DNA of 64,000 nt, taken from contig KL647291.1 of NCBI GenBank assembly GCA_000727475.1, positions 134,457 to 198,456 of the forward strand. The letters run 5' to 3'. The position numbers and the translations under genes are program-made. The notes below the pieces were generated by a model. That model saw nothing but the letters and a program-made list of their open reading frames with translations. It ran no database searches and had not been told where the DNA came from. This DNA is from Sarcocystis neurona. Lineage: Eukaryota; Apicomplexa; Conoidasida; Eucoccidiorida; Sarcocystidae. Shown in pieces: positions 44,816-56,500 of this stretch. How positions within the stretch are numbered: the stretch's first letter is position 1; each line of letters starts with the position of its first letter.

Positions 44816-45990
44816 TTTAGGTATATTTTCTTCTGCGCTGGCGGAAAGCTGCGGATTGTACGGTCGACGCGTGTTAAAGAAAAAACGCGGCACCTGGCCG
44901 CAGAGCATATCACCAGTGTTAGAATTGTTAACTCACAGACCAGCTCGCACAGCCGGAATTTGCACTAGTTGTGGACGACCTCTCTGGTTTTGTCAACCAA
45001 ACTCGTTTTCAGATCTGGCAGACTGAATCACGTGGCGTCATTTTCGCGGCTGGTTGGGGACAGTGACTGGCCGACGAATGTAGACACGTTGTTGTGAGGG
45101 TGTCGGCCGTAAGGTGATACCTGGCTGCCCCTGGGACTGCTGTACCCCCCCACTTTCCTCTAGACACGACTGCTACGCTGAAGCCAGCCTGTCGTGGGAG
45201 CCATGGGAGATGTTAATCGTGAAACTGAGTTTTAAGCTGCATATAGGCTAGAATGCGGCACTGTCGTTCGCCTCGTACAGCTCTCAGTGAGGGAGTCAAA
45301 ACCGTTGGTGATAAAATTACGCAAACCAGTGACGAAAACTACTGGATCTGGACAACGGCTCACGTGCAAGTACGAACCTTCTTGTAGAACCCTTTCCGCG
45401 AGTATGCGGGCATGCGTAGATCTCACAAAAAGTCTGTCTCGCCATCCAGTTTTACGGGGACGGGCGCGCCAAGATGTTAGGCACGCGCTGCTATTCGAAA
45501 GAAGACTAGCGAGAGGCTTCAGAGCGGGACTTTTCCGCATTTTGGCAGTTAAATCAGAGGACTGCGTAGACCAAGCGACTGATATTTTTGCGCAGGCCGC
45601 CCTACCTGGCTAGATGGGCTCTACCTGCGAGCGGCTACGCAGGTAGCAACCTGCGTCTGGCGACGGTAGCCGAATACAGACTTGAGGCCTCCGTGGCAGT
45701 TGATCAGGTTCAACCCCCAAAACGGATGTGTCGGGGCAGCGCTGTCTCCCAGGAGGAAAAGATGGGACCACTCCTACGCAAATTTCGGTGAACGCAGGAA
45801 TCAACGCTATCTGATGAGTAAGTTGTGCCCGTTCAGACTTGTGAGCCTCTATTTCTACGTGCAAATCTGGAGGCCGTCCATATTAGAGCGATCACACGGT
45901 GAGCGATGCACAAGAAAGAACTATTTGACACAATTATTCGACAACTATTCAGACTTACTTCAAGTTTTAGCCGGAGAACGACCGCGTTGA
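44816..45990. other. Spacer upstream of the NTPase
   Basis: This holds the NTPase promoter region. Short plus-strand frames occur at 45,287-45,613 and 45,232-45,540 (opposite strand). A segment near 45,285-45,375 also reads GVKTVGDKITQTSDENYW on the plus strand before a possible gtacga donor, and could be an upstream exon of the next gene. Nothing else can be supported. Confidence 0.4.
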
Positions 45991-45993
45991 CAG

Positions 45994-46380
45994 CCAGAGC
46001 TACTGGAAGACGACCGGTTCGCGCAAAAAGTGGAGTCGGCCTTTACGAACAATGCTGCAAGTATTTCTCCTGTGCGACCACACGACTTAATGCTCAGGCA
46101 ACAGTTACGCCTTGGTCTTGAGTACAGTAACGTTGCGGCCTCCATTCTACGCTACCCTGTCATTAGCATAGCTCAGGAATCCTCCGAGCCAGGCGGTCGA
46201 TTTGGACAATCTCTCCTAGGAATGAAAGGAATCCAGAAAGCGTCAAAGAATTGGTCTTTTGACAGTCGTAATCGCATTCCTGACACCTCTTCTCCCCCGA
46301 GACACCGCACACTGCCATGCAACGAGGCTCGTTCGAATTTTATAGCCGCCTTTGAAACCATACACAACACCCTGAGTTGA
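45994..46380 (+). CDS. Unrecognised protein, probable exon
   Basis: The exon is opened by a good acceptor (ttgacag at 45,987-45,993) after an in-frame stop, and stays open for about 128 codons to a stop at 46,378-46,380. It reads PELLEDDRFAQKVESAFTNN, LMLRQQLRLGLEYSNVAASI and ARSNFIAAFETIHNTL. The mix of acidic, aromatic and aliphatic residues looks like protein. There is no start codon at the exon edge, so an upstream exon is needed. No family is recognised. It may be the first visible exon of a gene continuing to 50.5 kb, or a last exon of a small gene. Confidence 0.45.
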   Translation, partial: PELLEDDRFAQKVESAFTNNAASISPVRPHDLMLRQQLRLGLEYSNVAASILRYPVISIAQESSEPGGRFGQSLLGMKGIQKASKNWSFDSRNRIPDTSSPPRHRTLPCNEARSNFIAAFETIHNTLS

Positions 46381-47035
46381 TTGAGCGGACGACTTCAGAG
46401 TAACAATACAGGCAACGTGCAATTTTTGTAACGTAGTCTCCGTAGAGCAGGGACGCTCTCAGCTCTCCTGCTACTCGAGAGTAGGTGGAGCATTCACTGT
46501 GGTCGCACGGAACCAGGATAGTGCAACAGTTACAAGTCGGCACACTCACGAGGGTAACCGGGTCCCGCACACCGTTCGTCACTGTGTACGCCGGCGCAAA
46601 GTTTCCCTTCGGTCTCGTCCGCTGCTAGCACGCCTACCTATCTATTACGAGCTCTATTATCATTCAGCTGCCTCTCAAGAAGTCGTGCAAATCCGTCTAT
46701 TTGAACCGTTGTACGTCGCGCACCACCATTCCATTCAAAGCGCAGGAGGTTGCAGCAGAGGGACGCCCTTTCAGTCGCTGATACGAGTCGGTAGCGCGTT
46801 TCCCCTTGCATCGACGTAGCGCCCACTTATGATACGAAACCAGTGCTAGACTCAGATTCGCGTCTCAGCGTGGTACACTAAGAGCTAAAGCGGACAAACT
46901 GAGACGGTAGTAGTCCTAGGGGAAAAAACTGCCGTGTGCTCACCTCAAGACGCATCTGTTGTGGTGCAGGTGAAGTCCGGCGTGTTACAAAGGCCGCTGT
47001 GTACTCTTCTGTCCCTTCGACAGACGCTGGATGAC

Positions 47036-47501
47036 TGAAGTGTGCTTTTTTTTCCCCTCCAGGCTGATGTGAAAGCCTCATTTCAGCCGATCCTCCTGCA
47101 TACTGACGAAGTGATGGGGGACTGCCTGTGTGCTTGGCCTCTCGCAGCGCACAAGACGGGGACCGCTAACAGAAGAGTACCACTTACGTGGTCACGACTG
47201 CTCGATTACAGTGTTGTTTGTAATCCGCCGCGTCACCCTTCAAGACGAATTCCACGATTCTTCGCATTCCAGATATGCTGTAGCGCAGAGACCGTATGCG
47301 ATTTTTGAAAAAGACTCTTCACGGTATCTTCCACTTTGGCACGACGACGACACAACTGTTCACGAATCGTACTTTAACAACGACCACACGTCAATCGCAC
47401 ACCAGCGACGTACGCTGACAGCGCGAGCACACGACGGCCCAGAGTGGATGTCATTCATCGCCCCCCAGTGCGTTTCTAGACTGCAGCGCGTACCAAATTA
47501 A
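47036..47501 (+). CDS. Unrecognised protein, probable exon(s)
   Basis: A strong polypyrimidine acceptor (gtgcttttttttcccctccag, ending at 47,062) opens one frame reading ADVKASFQPILLHTDEVMGD. A second acceptor (cctctcgcag near 47,148) opens another frame to 47,501 that reads RPYAIFEKDSSRYLPLWHDD and TTVHESYFNNDHTSIAHQRR. Only one of the two can be used over their overlap; the second is longer and more protein-like. No family is recognised. It lies between the 45,994 exon and the cysteine-rich exons downstream on the same strand. Confidence 0.35.
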
Positions 47502-47736
47502 TATAGTACAGGCGTGCCTCCATGACGCACACATACACGCTGTTCAGTGCTCACCTCCTAGACACTGGTAACGCTTACCGTGAATTCACCACTTCCAGAC
47601 CTGCGTGACGCATTTGGCTACATAAACCTTCAACCAACTCATAGGCGAGTGCTTCCTTATCTGCGCAAATGTGCACACGTAGAGTCACATGATCACCCCT
47701 TCACACTTCCATGCATGTCAGCTCTTCCCAGTTCTC

Positions 47737-47892
47737 TCAGCCAAGTCTGTTGTTCTCGGGCATATCCGCCGCATCAGCGTAGCTTGCGATAAACACGCAG
47801 ACTCCTATAAAGCCTACCACACGAAGTACCACCTTCCATCGAGGAGACAAATATTCTGTACTTGCTTGCCGAAGCTCCCCTGGAAATGCCAT
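47737..47892 (-). CDS. Possible first exon of a small secreted protein
   Basis: An ATG at 47,892 begins a 51-codon frame that looks like a signal peptide: MAFPGELRQASTEYLSPRWK followed by the hydrophobic core VVLRVVGFIGVCVFIASYAD. About 75 bases further on, the same strand has an acceptor (atttgcgcag) opening a frame KEALAYELVEGLCSQMRHAG that ends at a good donor (CACG|gtaagc near 47,581). No clean donor joins the two pieces, so the model is speculative. Confidence 0.2.
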   Translation of the reverse strand: MAFPGELRQASTEYLSPRWKVVLRVVGFIGVCVFIASYADAADMPENNRLG

Positions 47893-48510
47893 TTTCCCAG
47901 CAGCCAGTAATTTGCAAGGTAGCGCTGGAGGGTCTCTGGTGTGCCTTCGTCGACCAATGTGGTGGCCTATAAAATACTCGAGCGTTTGGTGGTTTGCTGG
48001 GGTCTTACAGTGCAGACACTGCAAAATTTGCGCGGACAACGGTTCTTCCGAGAGTAATACGCTCCACAAAAATTCAACCGTCCATCAGTTCACCACTATG
48101 GTGCCTCCAGGCGTTTTTCTCCCCAAGTTGTGTCCAGTAAATGGAAACGGCACGCCGTACACGACGGAGGGCGACTTCGACAGAGACGAGGTACACGCGG
48201 TGCGGCGTTTCCCGCCTATAACGACTTCTGCTGAAACAGAAAACAATGCGAAACACGGTTCTGCGCGCAAGACATTGCTACATCAACAACATGCTACCAT
48301 TGACGGGCGCAGCCTCAAAAGAAATAAATTTATTTACTGGTGAGCCTAAGTGATTCTGACCGGTGGCCTGCATGCGCACGAGAGTGGCATGCCCATAATC
48401 AGTAGGCCAGATGCACGTGCGCGTCACCCTTTCTCGGAAGAAACTGCGTTATCGAAGACTCGCTTTGGGAAATTTAACTACAGTGCGTTCCTGCCTGTGG
48501 ACCGACACTA

Positions 48511-50359
48511 CATGCAGTGCACGAAGATTGGCGACAGCTTGCTTGCACACGTCAACAGCTGTACGGCACGCCAAAGGGCGTTCCCACAGTGAAACTTCTA
48601 CAAGCAGAAGCAGAGCAGTATGTTTGTCGGGAAGGTGTTCCCCGAAAGTGCTGCAAACCAACAATTTTTTGGCAGCCGCATCTACATTCTTCCTGTGTGG
48701 AAGAGAATTCCTATGTCAGGCAAATTCCAAACCAAGCAAACCTCCTGTGTGACGGGTGCACGCCTAAGGACTTCGCCCCACTGAAAGTTACAGTTTACGA
48801 ATGCCCCCAGGAGCAGTAGTTTTTCAACAGTCGTGTCGCGGGCTGCATCAGGACAGTCCGCGGACGCATCATCTTGAAGGGGGCTTGAGAAGTGTACGCT
48901 TTCCGTATTTTAGTCGCGCCGTACTGGATCTGATGACGCAAGGAGTGACGTCAGTTCTGTCGTGTAGTACACCACTCCCGAAAGTCAGGGAGCCATCCTG
49001 CAATAGCGTCAGTTCTCTCGTCTACAGGAACACTTCCGCGCATCAACTCGCGAGACATCGTTTAGTGCGCTGCCTATATCACGGACTCTAACGGTTGAGG
49101 CAGCACGCCACTTGCTAGTCACTGTAAAAAGTGGAGAGGAGGTTCAGGCATGTTAATGACTCAGACACTCATGGCATGCGTTGGATAGCGACCAAGCAGT
49201 AGGTGAGCTCCGCACGGGAGACGCGCATACAGAAGACGAAAGCAGGCTGAAAAGCGAGTTGCTCGTACTGACCGCAGGCGGAACCATGAGACGACTGCGG
49301 CTCCCAATGTTGAAATGGTGCCTCTGTTCAACGGCCAAGACGACTGACACATTTTGTAAAGAACCGCAATGTCACTACGGTGTATACGACGGTCTGCGTC
49401 CGGCGGCGCCTAAAGCGCGTCTCCTGTTTTCTGCTGAGTGCCACGAATGCGAGCTTACAGTGTGCGTCCCTACTACGAAGTGACGGCCATTTTCTCCGAG
49501 TGTCATCGATGGCCTCTTTCTGTTGGAGCTGCTCAGCAGAATGCCAACGTATGTGATCTTTCCGTCTCGAGAGACACAAGGCACGGTCACGAATCGTGCC
49601 GCCACTGGTGTAACGCCTGGATTTCCGTTAAACCCCTCTAACTCAAACAGGTGAAGGGAAGCAGCCTCGTATGGGTACTCGTGATCGAACTTCTCTTACA
49701 GTGTATGTGTAGAGGCTGCATTGACGCACGTAAAGTGTATCGGGTTGTCACTACATTGGGATACGGTGGCGACCATCCGCGCACCTAAGCGAAACTTGCA
49801 CGCTTATGGGGGCACATGGAACAACGAGCACAACCTAAGGTGGGAAGTGTTTGAGCAGTCACTGCACCCGGTAGGTCGAACCCACGTGCACGCGCGTAAT
49901 ATTTCAGCAAGCCTCCTGCAACGTACAGATGCACTCCACTGCTGTGAAATTGTTTTTGAACTTCATCCTCGACAGCGTCTCAGAACGAGGGTCCGTGTCA
50001 CCGCAGAGCTCACTGTTCTTCACCTTCCCAACGATGGTATCTACAGGAACACAAGGTGCGCATCGCCATTTTTTCGCCGCGGGGGCACCGCCGTCACGTC
50101 ACTAGTAGTGGAAATCGAGGGGTGTCGGTGCTTCTGCACCTGTGAAATGCCATACAGCTATGCACCGGATGCCAACGGCGCATCTTCACCCTCCGGTATA
50201 GTTGAAAGGATCCGTGCTTTTCTTGTGCGGAGAGCGCATGTTCCGTTCACGAGCGAGCAGGCCTGTATAAAGGGACGTCACTGCCGAAACCGCGAGGGAG
50301 TTACACGTCTACCTACGCAGGGTTTCCGTGCTGACAACTTGCAACGTGCGGAACTCTGA
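48511..50359 (+). CDS. Unrecognised cysteine-rich protein, probable extracellular domain exons
   Basis: Three plus-strand frames share a cysteine-rich, secreted-protein look. At 48,517-48,819: EQYVCREGVPRKCCKPTIFW, then SSCVEENSYVRQIPNQANLL and CDGCTPKDFAPLKVTVYECP. At 49,181-49,483: LVLTAGGTMRRLRLPMLKWC, LCSTAKTTDTFCKEPQCHYG and FSAECHECELTVCVPTT. At 49,721-50,359 (212 codons): YGGTWNNEHNLRWEVFEQSL, CCEIVFELHPRQRLRTRVRV and LVVEIEGCRCFCTCEMP. The paired cysteines and beta-type strands suggest disulfide-bonded sandwich domains, as in surface or gamete proteins. No transmembrane helix was seen, and exon joints are unresolved. The frames may belong to one gene with the exons at 45,994 and 47,036. 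Confidence 0.45.
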
Positions 50360-50532
50360 AGCCCCTTTCGCGGACATCTCACACGCACGGGAGTTAGTAC
50401 CGTCATATCACGGAGCGCCGCAAGTTATGAACAGGTGTTCGAGTGCCGCAGAAGGCAGCTCTGGTGGTTGCCGCAGTGTAAATATGCAGTTCCAAGTGGA
50501 AAGGGAACGACAGCACGTCCTGCCATCGGCAG

Positions 50533-53500
50533 CTACGTGGGAGAGATAGATTCACGCGAATGCCATTTCATTCCTGCATGACAGAAGATACGAGCTGCGG
50601 GAAGACTGGCTCTCTCACGGTGACCTGGAATGTGTGTAACACTTACATGAGCTTCGAATGAATTTCTGAACTTTTTTGAAGCCGTGACCAACACCCTCAT
50701 GCCCGGCGCAATCCACTCACTAAACAGCAAGCGGGAAATCGGCGACTTGATGTAAAGATCTATAAAGCTGAAAAACCAGACCAGCACACACAAACAGCGG
50801 TCGATCACGTAAGTAGACTTCCTCGCGTCAAAGCTCTGATTTCATCCATGCTCACGACAACTGACGGCAAGAAGAAACTTGCTACGGGACATGTTTTACA
50901 CCTGAGTCGTTTTGTGTCCTTGAGCTCCTACATATCTACGTCAGCAGCACGAATGCCCACTAACAAGGTTTTCCAGAACTGTATCGTGATCGTACTTTTT
51001 CAGTTGCCGCACTCCAGACACGTCAGAATAAACCTTCTGGATGATGAGGTTAACTGCGCTATCGCCCATGACAAACTCGACATTCCGGGCTTCCAACTGA
51101 CCGACCAACCGTCTCATTTGTATCAAGATTATTCTTTTCACATTCGCCGGGCTTATCGGTTCGAAGAGCTGCGAAAAGAGTAACGCATGCAGCCAAGACA
51201 GCACCCCACACCCCGTGTGAAGACATAGAACCCTTTCAACTTCGGAACGGAGTCGGCTTTTTACGAAAAGCACCTGCGCCTACTGCGATTCTTTTCTGCG
51301 CCTGACGAAGCACCATTTCCGTGTCATCTCTAACAGTACAGACAGGTCCATGGCGCACGGACTTGAAGTTTGTCTAGGCTTGCCTAACACCGTCGATTAC
51401 CACGAGTACTCATTTCTCATTCGGGAAGTTCGGCGCGCTACAGGAATTCGACTTCCGTATGTTACTCTACGCGCAGAAGTCGCCGCACAGAACGCGCTGC
51501 GGACCATGGCCGTAGGGTTGCTTTGTGCGATGGTAGCTGACGCACAATCACTCCTGAAAGCCGATCCGCGATTTCACGACGAAGCAATCCCGACGCGGAC
51601 ATTTCGTCCAAAATCTTTTTCTTCACTTCTGTTTTCCAGTTTGCGTCCACACGACTCTTGCTTGGACTCTTCTTTTGCTCACGGATCTCCCCAGGTATCG
51701 CACGCTGAGGACGTGCACCAGCAGCTTGTGCGAAGGTCTCCAGGCTCTCCTTCGCCGGGTCAAAATGCCCCAGAGTTGTTCTTTCATGACGAAATCTGTT
51801 GTGGGCAGCAATGATGTACTGCGCCCCCACGTTCGACGTCAGGATCACCACCGTATTGGTGAAATCGACCTCCACTCCTTTCCCATCTGTAAGCCGGCCT
51901 CCGTCGAGAATCTGCAAGCCGTGTAGTCGCCAGGATTACGGGTTGAGTGGCGTTTCATTGTCAAGCATACACAGCGACGTAGTCAATGTGGGAATGAAAT
52001 CAAGCTCTGCTGTCGTTCTGAGCAGTTACCAGGGAGATCCTGAAATACCTGTAATAGAATATCCAAGATGCTCGGCTCGCCCTTTTCGATCTCGTCGAAT
52101 AGTACTACGCTATAAGGCCGCTTTTTTACTGCATCAGTTAACTTGCCCCCAACCTCGAAACCCACGTAGCCTGGTGAAGTACCTATAAGCTTTGACAAAC
52201 TGTTTTTTTCATTGAACTCAGCCATATCAATCCGGATCAGTCTTTTTTCCGAGTGGAACACTTGGGCTGCCAGCACCCTCGCAAGTTCCGTCTTCCCCAC
52301 GCCTGATAATATACAGCAGAGCATTTAGTCGAAGCTTCTGCTGCTGTGCACAGTAGCAGGAAGACTTACCGAAAAAGCTTTGACCCTCACCATACTCTGC
52401 TCAAGAATGCAGAGGCTATACTTACTCGTTCGCAAGGAAACGCAAGCTGGGTCTTTCTGTGACAAAGGTTTTTTTGCTAAACGTCTTGTGTCTTGCACGT
52501 AAGCCACTGTAACGACTGTCGTGAAGCAATCTGTGTGGGGCACTGTCCGCGAGCCAGTTTAGCCGGCACTTTTCCTCAATATCCACATATAGTAATGCGG
52601 GGCAAGGGCACAACCCTATTCTGTGCCAGAGCTCAAATTTTTCCCGCGTGAAAATTACCACTCAGATGTATGTCGCTGAGCCGGAGATGCCTGATACCAG
52701 CGGAGACGAATAACGACACGCCCTACACAACTACTGGATGCCGTGTGAACAAGGGATATATTGCCAAAGCGTCGACCTTCCTCGACTAGCTCTGTTAAAG
52801 CATTCCACGACTTTGACGGAATTTGATGCGAAACAGTCTGTCGGAATACTCTTTCCCCGTTTAGCCTGAGTGCTTGCGTGTGGCAGTTTACTTTCTGCAG
52901 GATCCTCCTTCAAAGTCCACGAGGACAAGAGGTTCTCTAGCGCGCACCTGCAGTGCATATTTTGAACTTGTTTCCTGTTACTCACCAGGTGGGCCAAGGA
53001 ATAAGAATGATCCAATCGGTGCGGTATCTTCGCCTAAACCCGCTCGCGAGCGCATTATCGCGTCGGCGACAGCCTTGCTCGCTTCGTGCTGCCCAATCAC
53101 CCTCTGGGAATCATTCACCCGAAGAGCACACTTAAAAGGGCGCTTACTGCAGTAGCTTTTCCGTAAGAGCACGACAATGTGGTGTCTTGTATTCTTCAGA
53201 GTTTGACGCACAAGGACACACGATACAAAGTTGCCAGTGGACGATGCAATATAAAAGGTTCAGCGCTAGTGCAGTTTGTCTACATGGACGTGTAATAGGT
53301 AACTTCCAGTAGTCTCTGCGGGATCAGAGCACTTGCAGGTTCGATAGCTCGCCGAAAGCTGATGGCGAGCAGGGAGTATGACCACCACATCTGCACAGCT
53401 GGTCATATCAACTGGACAGCTCGCGCAGAAGGCGATGTTTACTTCTTGCAGAATTTCTGCAAGCCGTAGGATCGTCGTCTTCTCATCCTCAGAGATTGTC

Positions 53501-56500
53501 CCAACCGGAATGCCAGTCCACGAGCTGACAACGGTAGCCACGTCGGTGGCGGTTAAGGTAACCACGCTGTTCTCTCGCTCCGCTTCTTTCTCTAGCTCCT
53601 TTTCGACTTTCCTCAGCTCCTCCTCCGTACCCTTGTGGTGCTGAATGAGAATTCAGACGCAGAAATACGCTTCACAACCCGGTGTATTTGAAGAACATCA
53701 GCTCGGAAAGACGTGTGCCGTTGCAGCCAAAGCCGCCCACCTTTGGCTGTTGGAGTCGGCGCGCATGCTCCTTTTCCTGGGGCTCTGCAAATACCCGCGC
53801 TGGGCGTTTCGGCAACTCCGGTTCTCCCGAGTCCTCGCCCATCTCCAGTTGTGCTCTTTTTGCGGCGCAGGCCTCATCAACCTGCAAAGTGAGGCACGCT
53901 TTCCAAAGTGCATCACATCTGCAACAGAAGTTACGAACGTTCGAGGCAGCAAAGAGCTCTCTGGTTGGGTACTACGCCGCGTCCCACGCCGAACAGCTAA
54001 CACGGTGGTAAACCTTCTTTAAAGCCTTTAATGCTCTTTGTTCGTTTCACGCTGAGATGTCTCTTACGCTGATGAGTGTGCCTCTGCTCTGGCGCTGACG
54101 TGGCGTATCCTGTTCGAGTACACGATTTTCGTGTGTCCCTTCTCCGCGTCTTACAAGATCGATGGCTTTGTCTGGAAGTTTCCTGTGTTTTATGTATTTG
54201 TGTGATAGGAGTACTGCCGCTGTGATTGCCTCATCAGATATCAGCATTTCGTGGTGCTTCTCAAAACTTGGTCGTAGTCGCTGCAGGATGATAATCGCCT
54301 GCGATGTGGGCGGTTCCTCCACAAGGATGGGTTTGAAGCGGCGCTCCAAAGCAGCGTCTTTCTCAATGATCTTGTATTCCTCGTGAGTGGTTGCGCCAAC
54401 GACCCTACAAAGCGGGCCCCGTGGCAAGTAACGCACTGGATATGTATGACTGTCCCAACATGGACGGTTTTGCTACACCCGCAGACCACTTCCCTTGTGA
54501 AAGCCAATCGCATTTCACTTCTTAAGCCGACACTTTGATCAGTCACAAACGCGGGACACGGAAAAACAGCACTCCACAAAATAGTGCAGCGCCAAATGGC
54601 TACGTACCTAACTTCACCTCTTGCCATTGCCGGCTTCAAGAGGTTTGCTGCATCCATAGGACCTTCGGACTTCCCAGCCCCGAGGAGCATGTGGATTTCA
54701 TCGATGAAAAGAATCACACGACCATTCGAGTCAACGACCTGCAACACGCAAGAGACAATATAGTGGCCACGGCAACTGATCCACCGGATCGCTTCCGGAG
54801 CGACGGTGCCAAGTTCCTGTAACCCCATTTATCAGGGGGTCGTATGTAAACCTGCTTACATATTTTAGAAGCTTTTTCAGGCGGGCTTCAAATTCACCCC
54901 TGTGGCTCGCGCCTGCGACCAGTGCTCCAAGGTCAACAGAGAACAGCCTTTTATCCTGCAAGGGCTTTGGTGTCATGCCCTGTAATCAACGAAAGAGCAC
55001 AGCTGGCTACCATCGAGTAGATGCAACTGCGTTCACTAGCTACGACTACGATCCAGTGCCCGGTTTGTAACAGTAATGCTGATAGGAAAACAAACTATGC
55101 ACCACGTGTGTAGCTCGTTTGTGACAAGACGGAGGTGCGTCGGAGACGTACACATCTATTGCCACCTACCTCGATGATGCGTAGTGCCAAACCCTCTGCC
55201 ACAGCAGTCTTGCCTACTCCGGGATCTCCAATCAAGCAAGGGTTACCTTTTCCTTTCCGGGTGAGGACCTGCATATGCGCCCGTGAATAAAATGCTCTTT
55301 GTACGATGCTCTGGAATGCGACGCGCTTCCTGTGTCTGATTCCATTCCGACGCATACGTCGAAGCGCCAAAATGTTTCTGAGAACGTGCAATCATACACT
55401 GTGCACACTAACTGGACGTGAGTGCTTCCTGCGCGGCTGCACGGAAAACGGGTACCAACGATAAAACTGTTTCCCTTACAGTGATGACTTCTCGGATTTC
55501 TCTGTTTCGGCCAAAAACCGGCGAGATCTGCCCTTGTTCCGCCAATTCCGTCAAGTCAACGCCGAACTGTTTAATTGAGTCTTGGTCTAAGTCGCCTCCT
55601 TGCTGACCTGCCCCGGCACGTCTGTTCTTTTCAGGGGATCCTGCAAGGTCGTCTTTCAGCTTCTTTTCGTACAGCGTAGTCACGGACCTACCAAAACATG
55701 AAGAAATTTTTTGTTCTGTCCCTGCGTTCGACCACCTCTGCATTAGTGCCGACGCGCGCACAGTCTACACGCGTCCACTGAAACATCACGATACTACAAA
55801 CACTTCACCTGCGACAGGTCATTAGAGTGCGCGGGACTAATGTGTAAGGTGTGTGACGCAAGCGTCGAGCGCCTGTTACAGTGTTTGAACTTGGTCCTAT
55901 GCATGCATTACCAGACACACGCCGCAGCGTGAAGTCTCAAGCTCTCTTGGCTAGAGAGTTGGTGCAGCTTCAGCAGCAGTCGCTTCTGGCGCATCCACAT
56001 TCGCCGGGGTCAGCATCAAAAAGATATCCACGGGACCTGAACGTTACCACCCGCTAGGCCCCAAAGACGGCGCGGGTAGTTTAATGGCGTGTGGAAGGGG
56101 TAAGGCGCTCGGATACGTAGGCTAGCGTGGTCATTACAGAGAGAGATTCGAAGCCGCCGAATTGTCACGGCGCAGAAGACACTGCACTAGCGCGCATTAC
56201 GTGCCATAGATGATCCGGGCGCCACACCAGCTCTTACTCCAGAAACGTCTTGACATTCGTGCCAACCTCTTGCAGCAACGTCCTCATTCGAGGGATCTCC
56301 AGTAAGGCCAATATGAAGTGCTCCAGCCCAACAGACGCGTATCCGTCTTTCTGCGCGATTGCAAGAGCCCGGAGGGCTATCTGACGGAGTTGTGAACTCG
56401 CCTCCAGTTCGTCGACCACGTAGACCTCCTGGGTCGCAAGGTATACACATAAGCCTGAAAAAATGGCTTGTCTGCGGAAACCAGCGACTCATGTCGCCCT

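Noticed and set aside
45994..50549. Calling the cysteine-rich locus HAP2/GCS1
   Set aside because: The cysteine pattern looked suggestive of a gamete fusion protein, but none of the conserved HAP2 stretches could be found and no transmembrane helix was seen.
53672..54022. Plus-strand frames of 109-125 codons
   Set aside because: They are antisense to the ClpB middle-domain exon and have no independent support.
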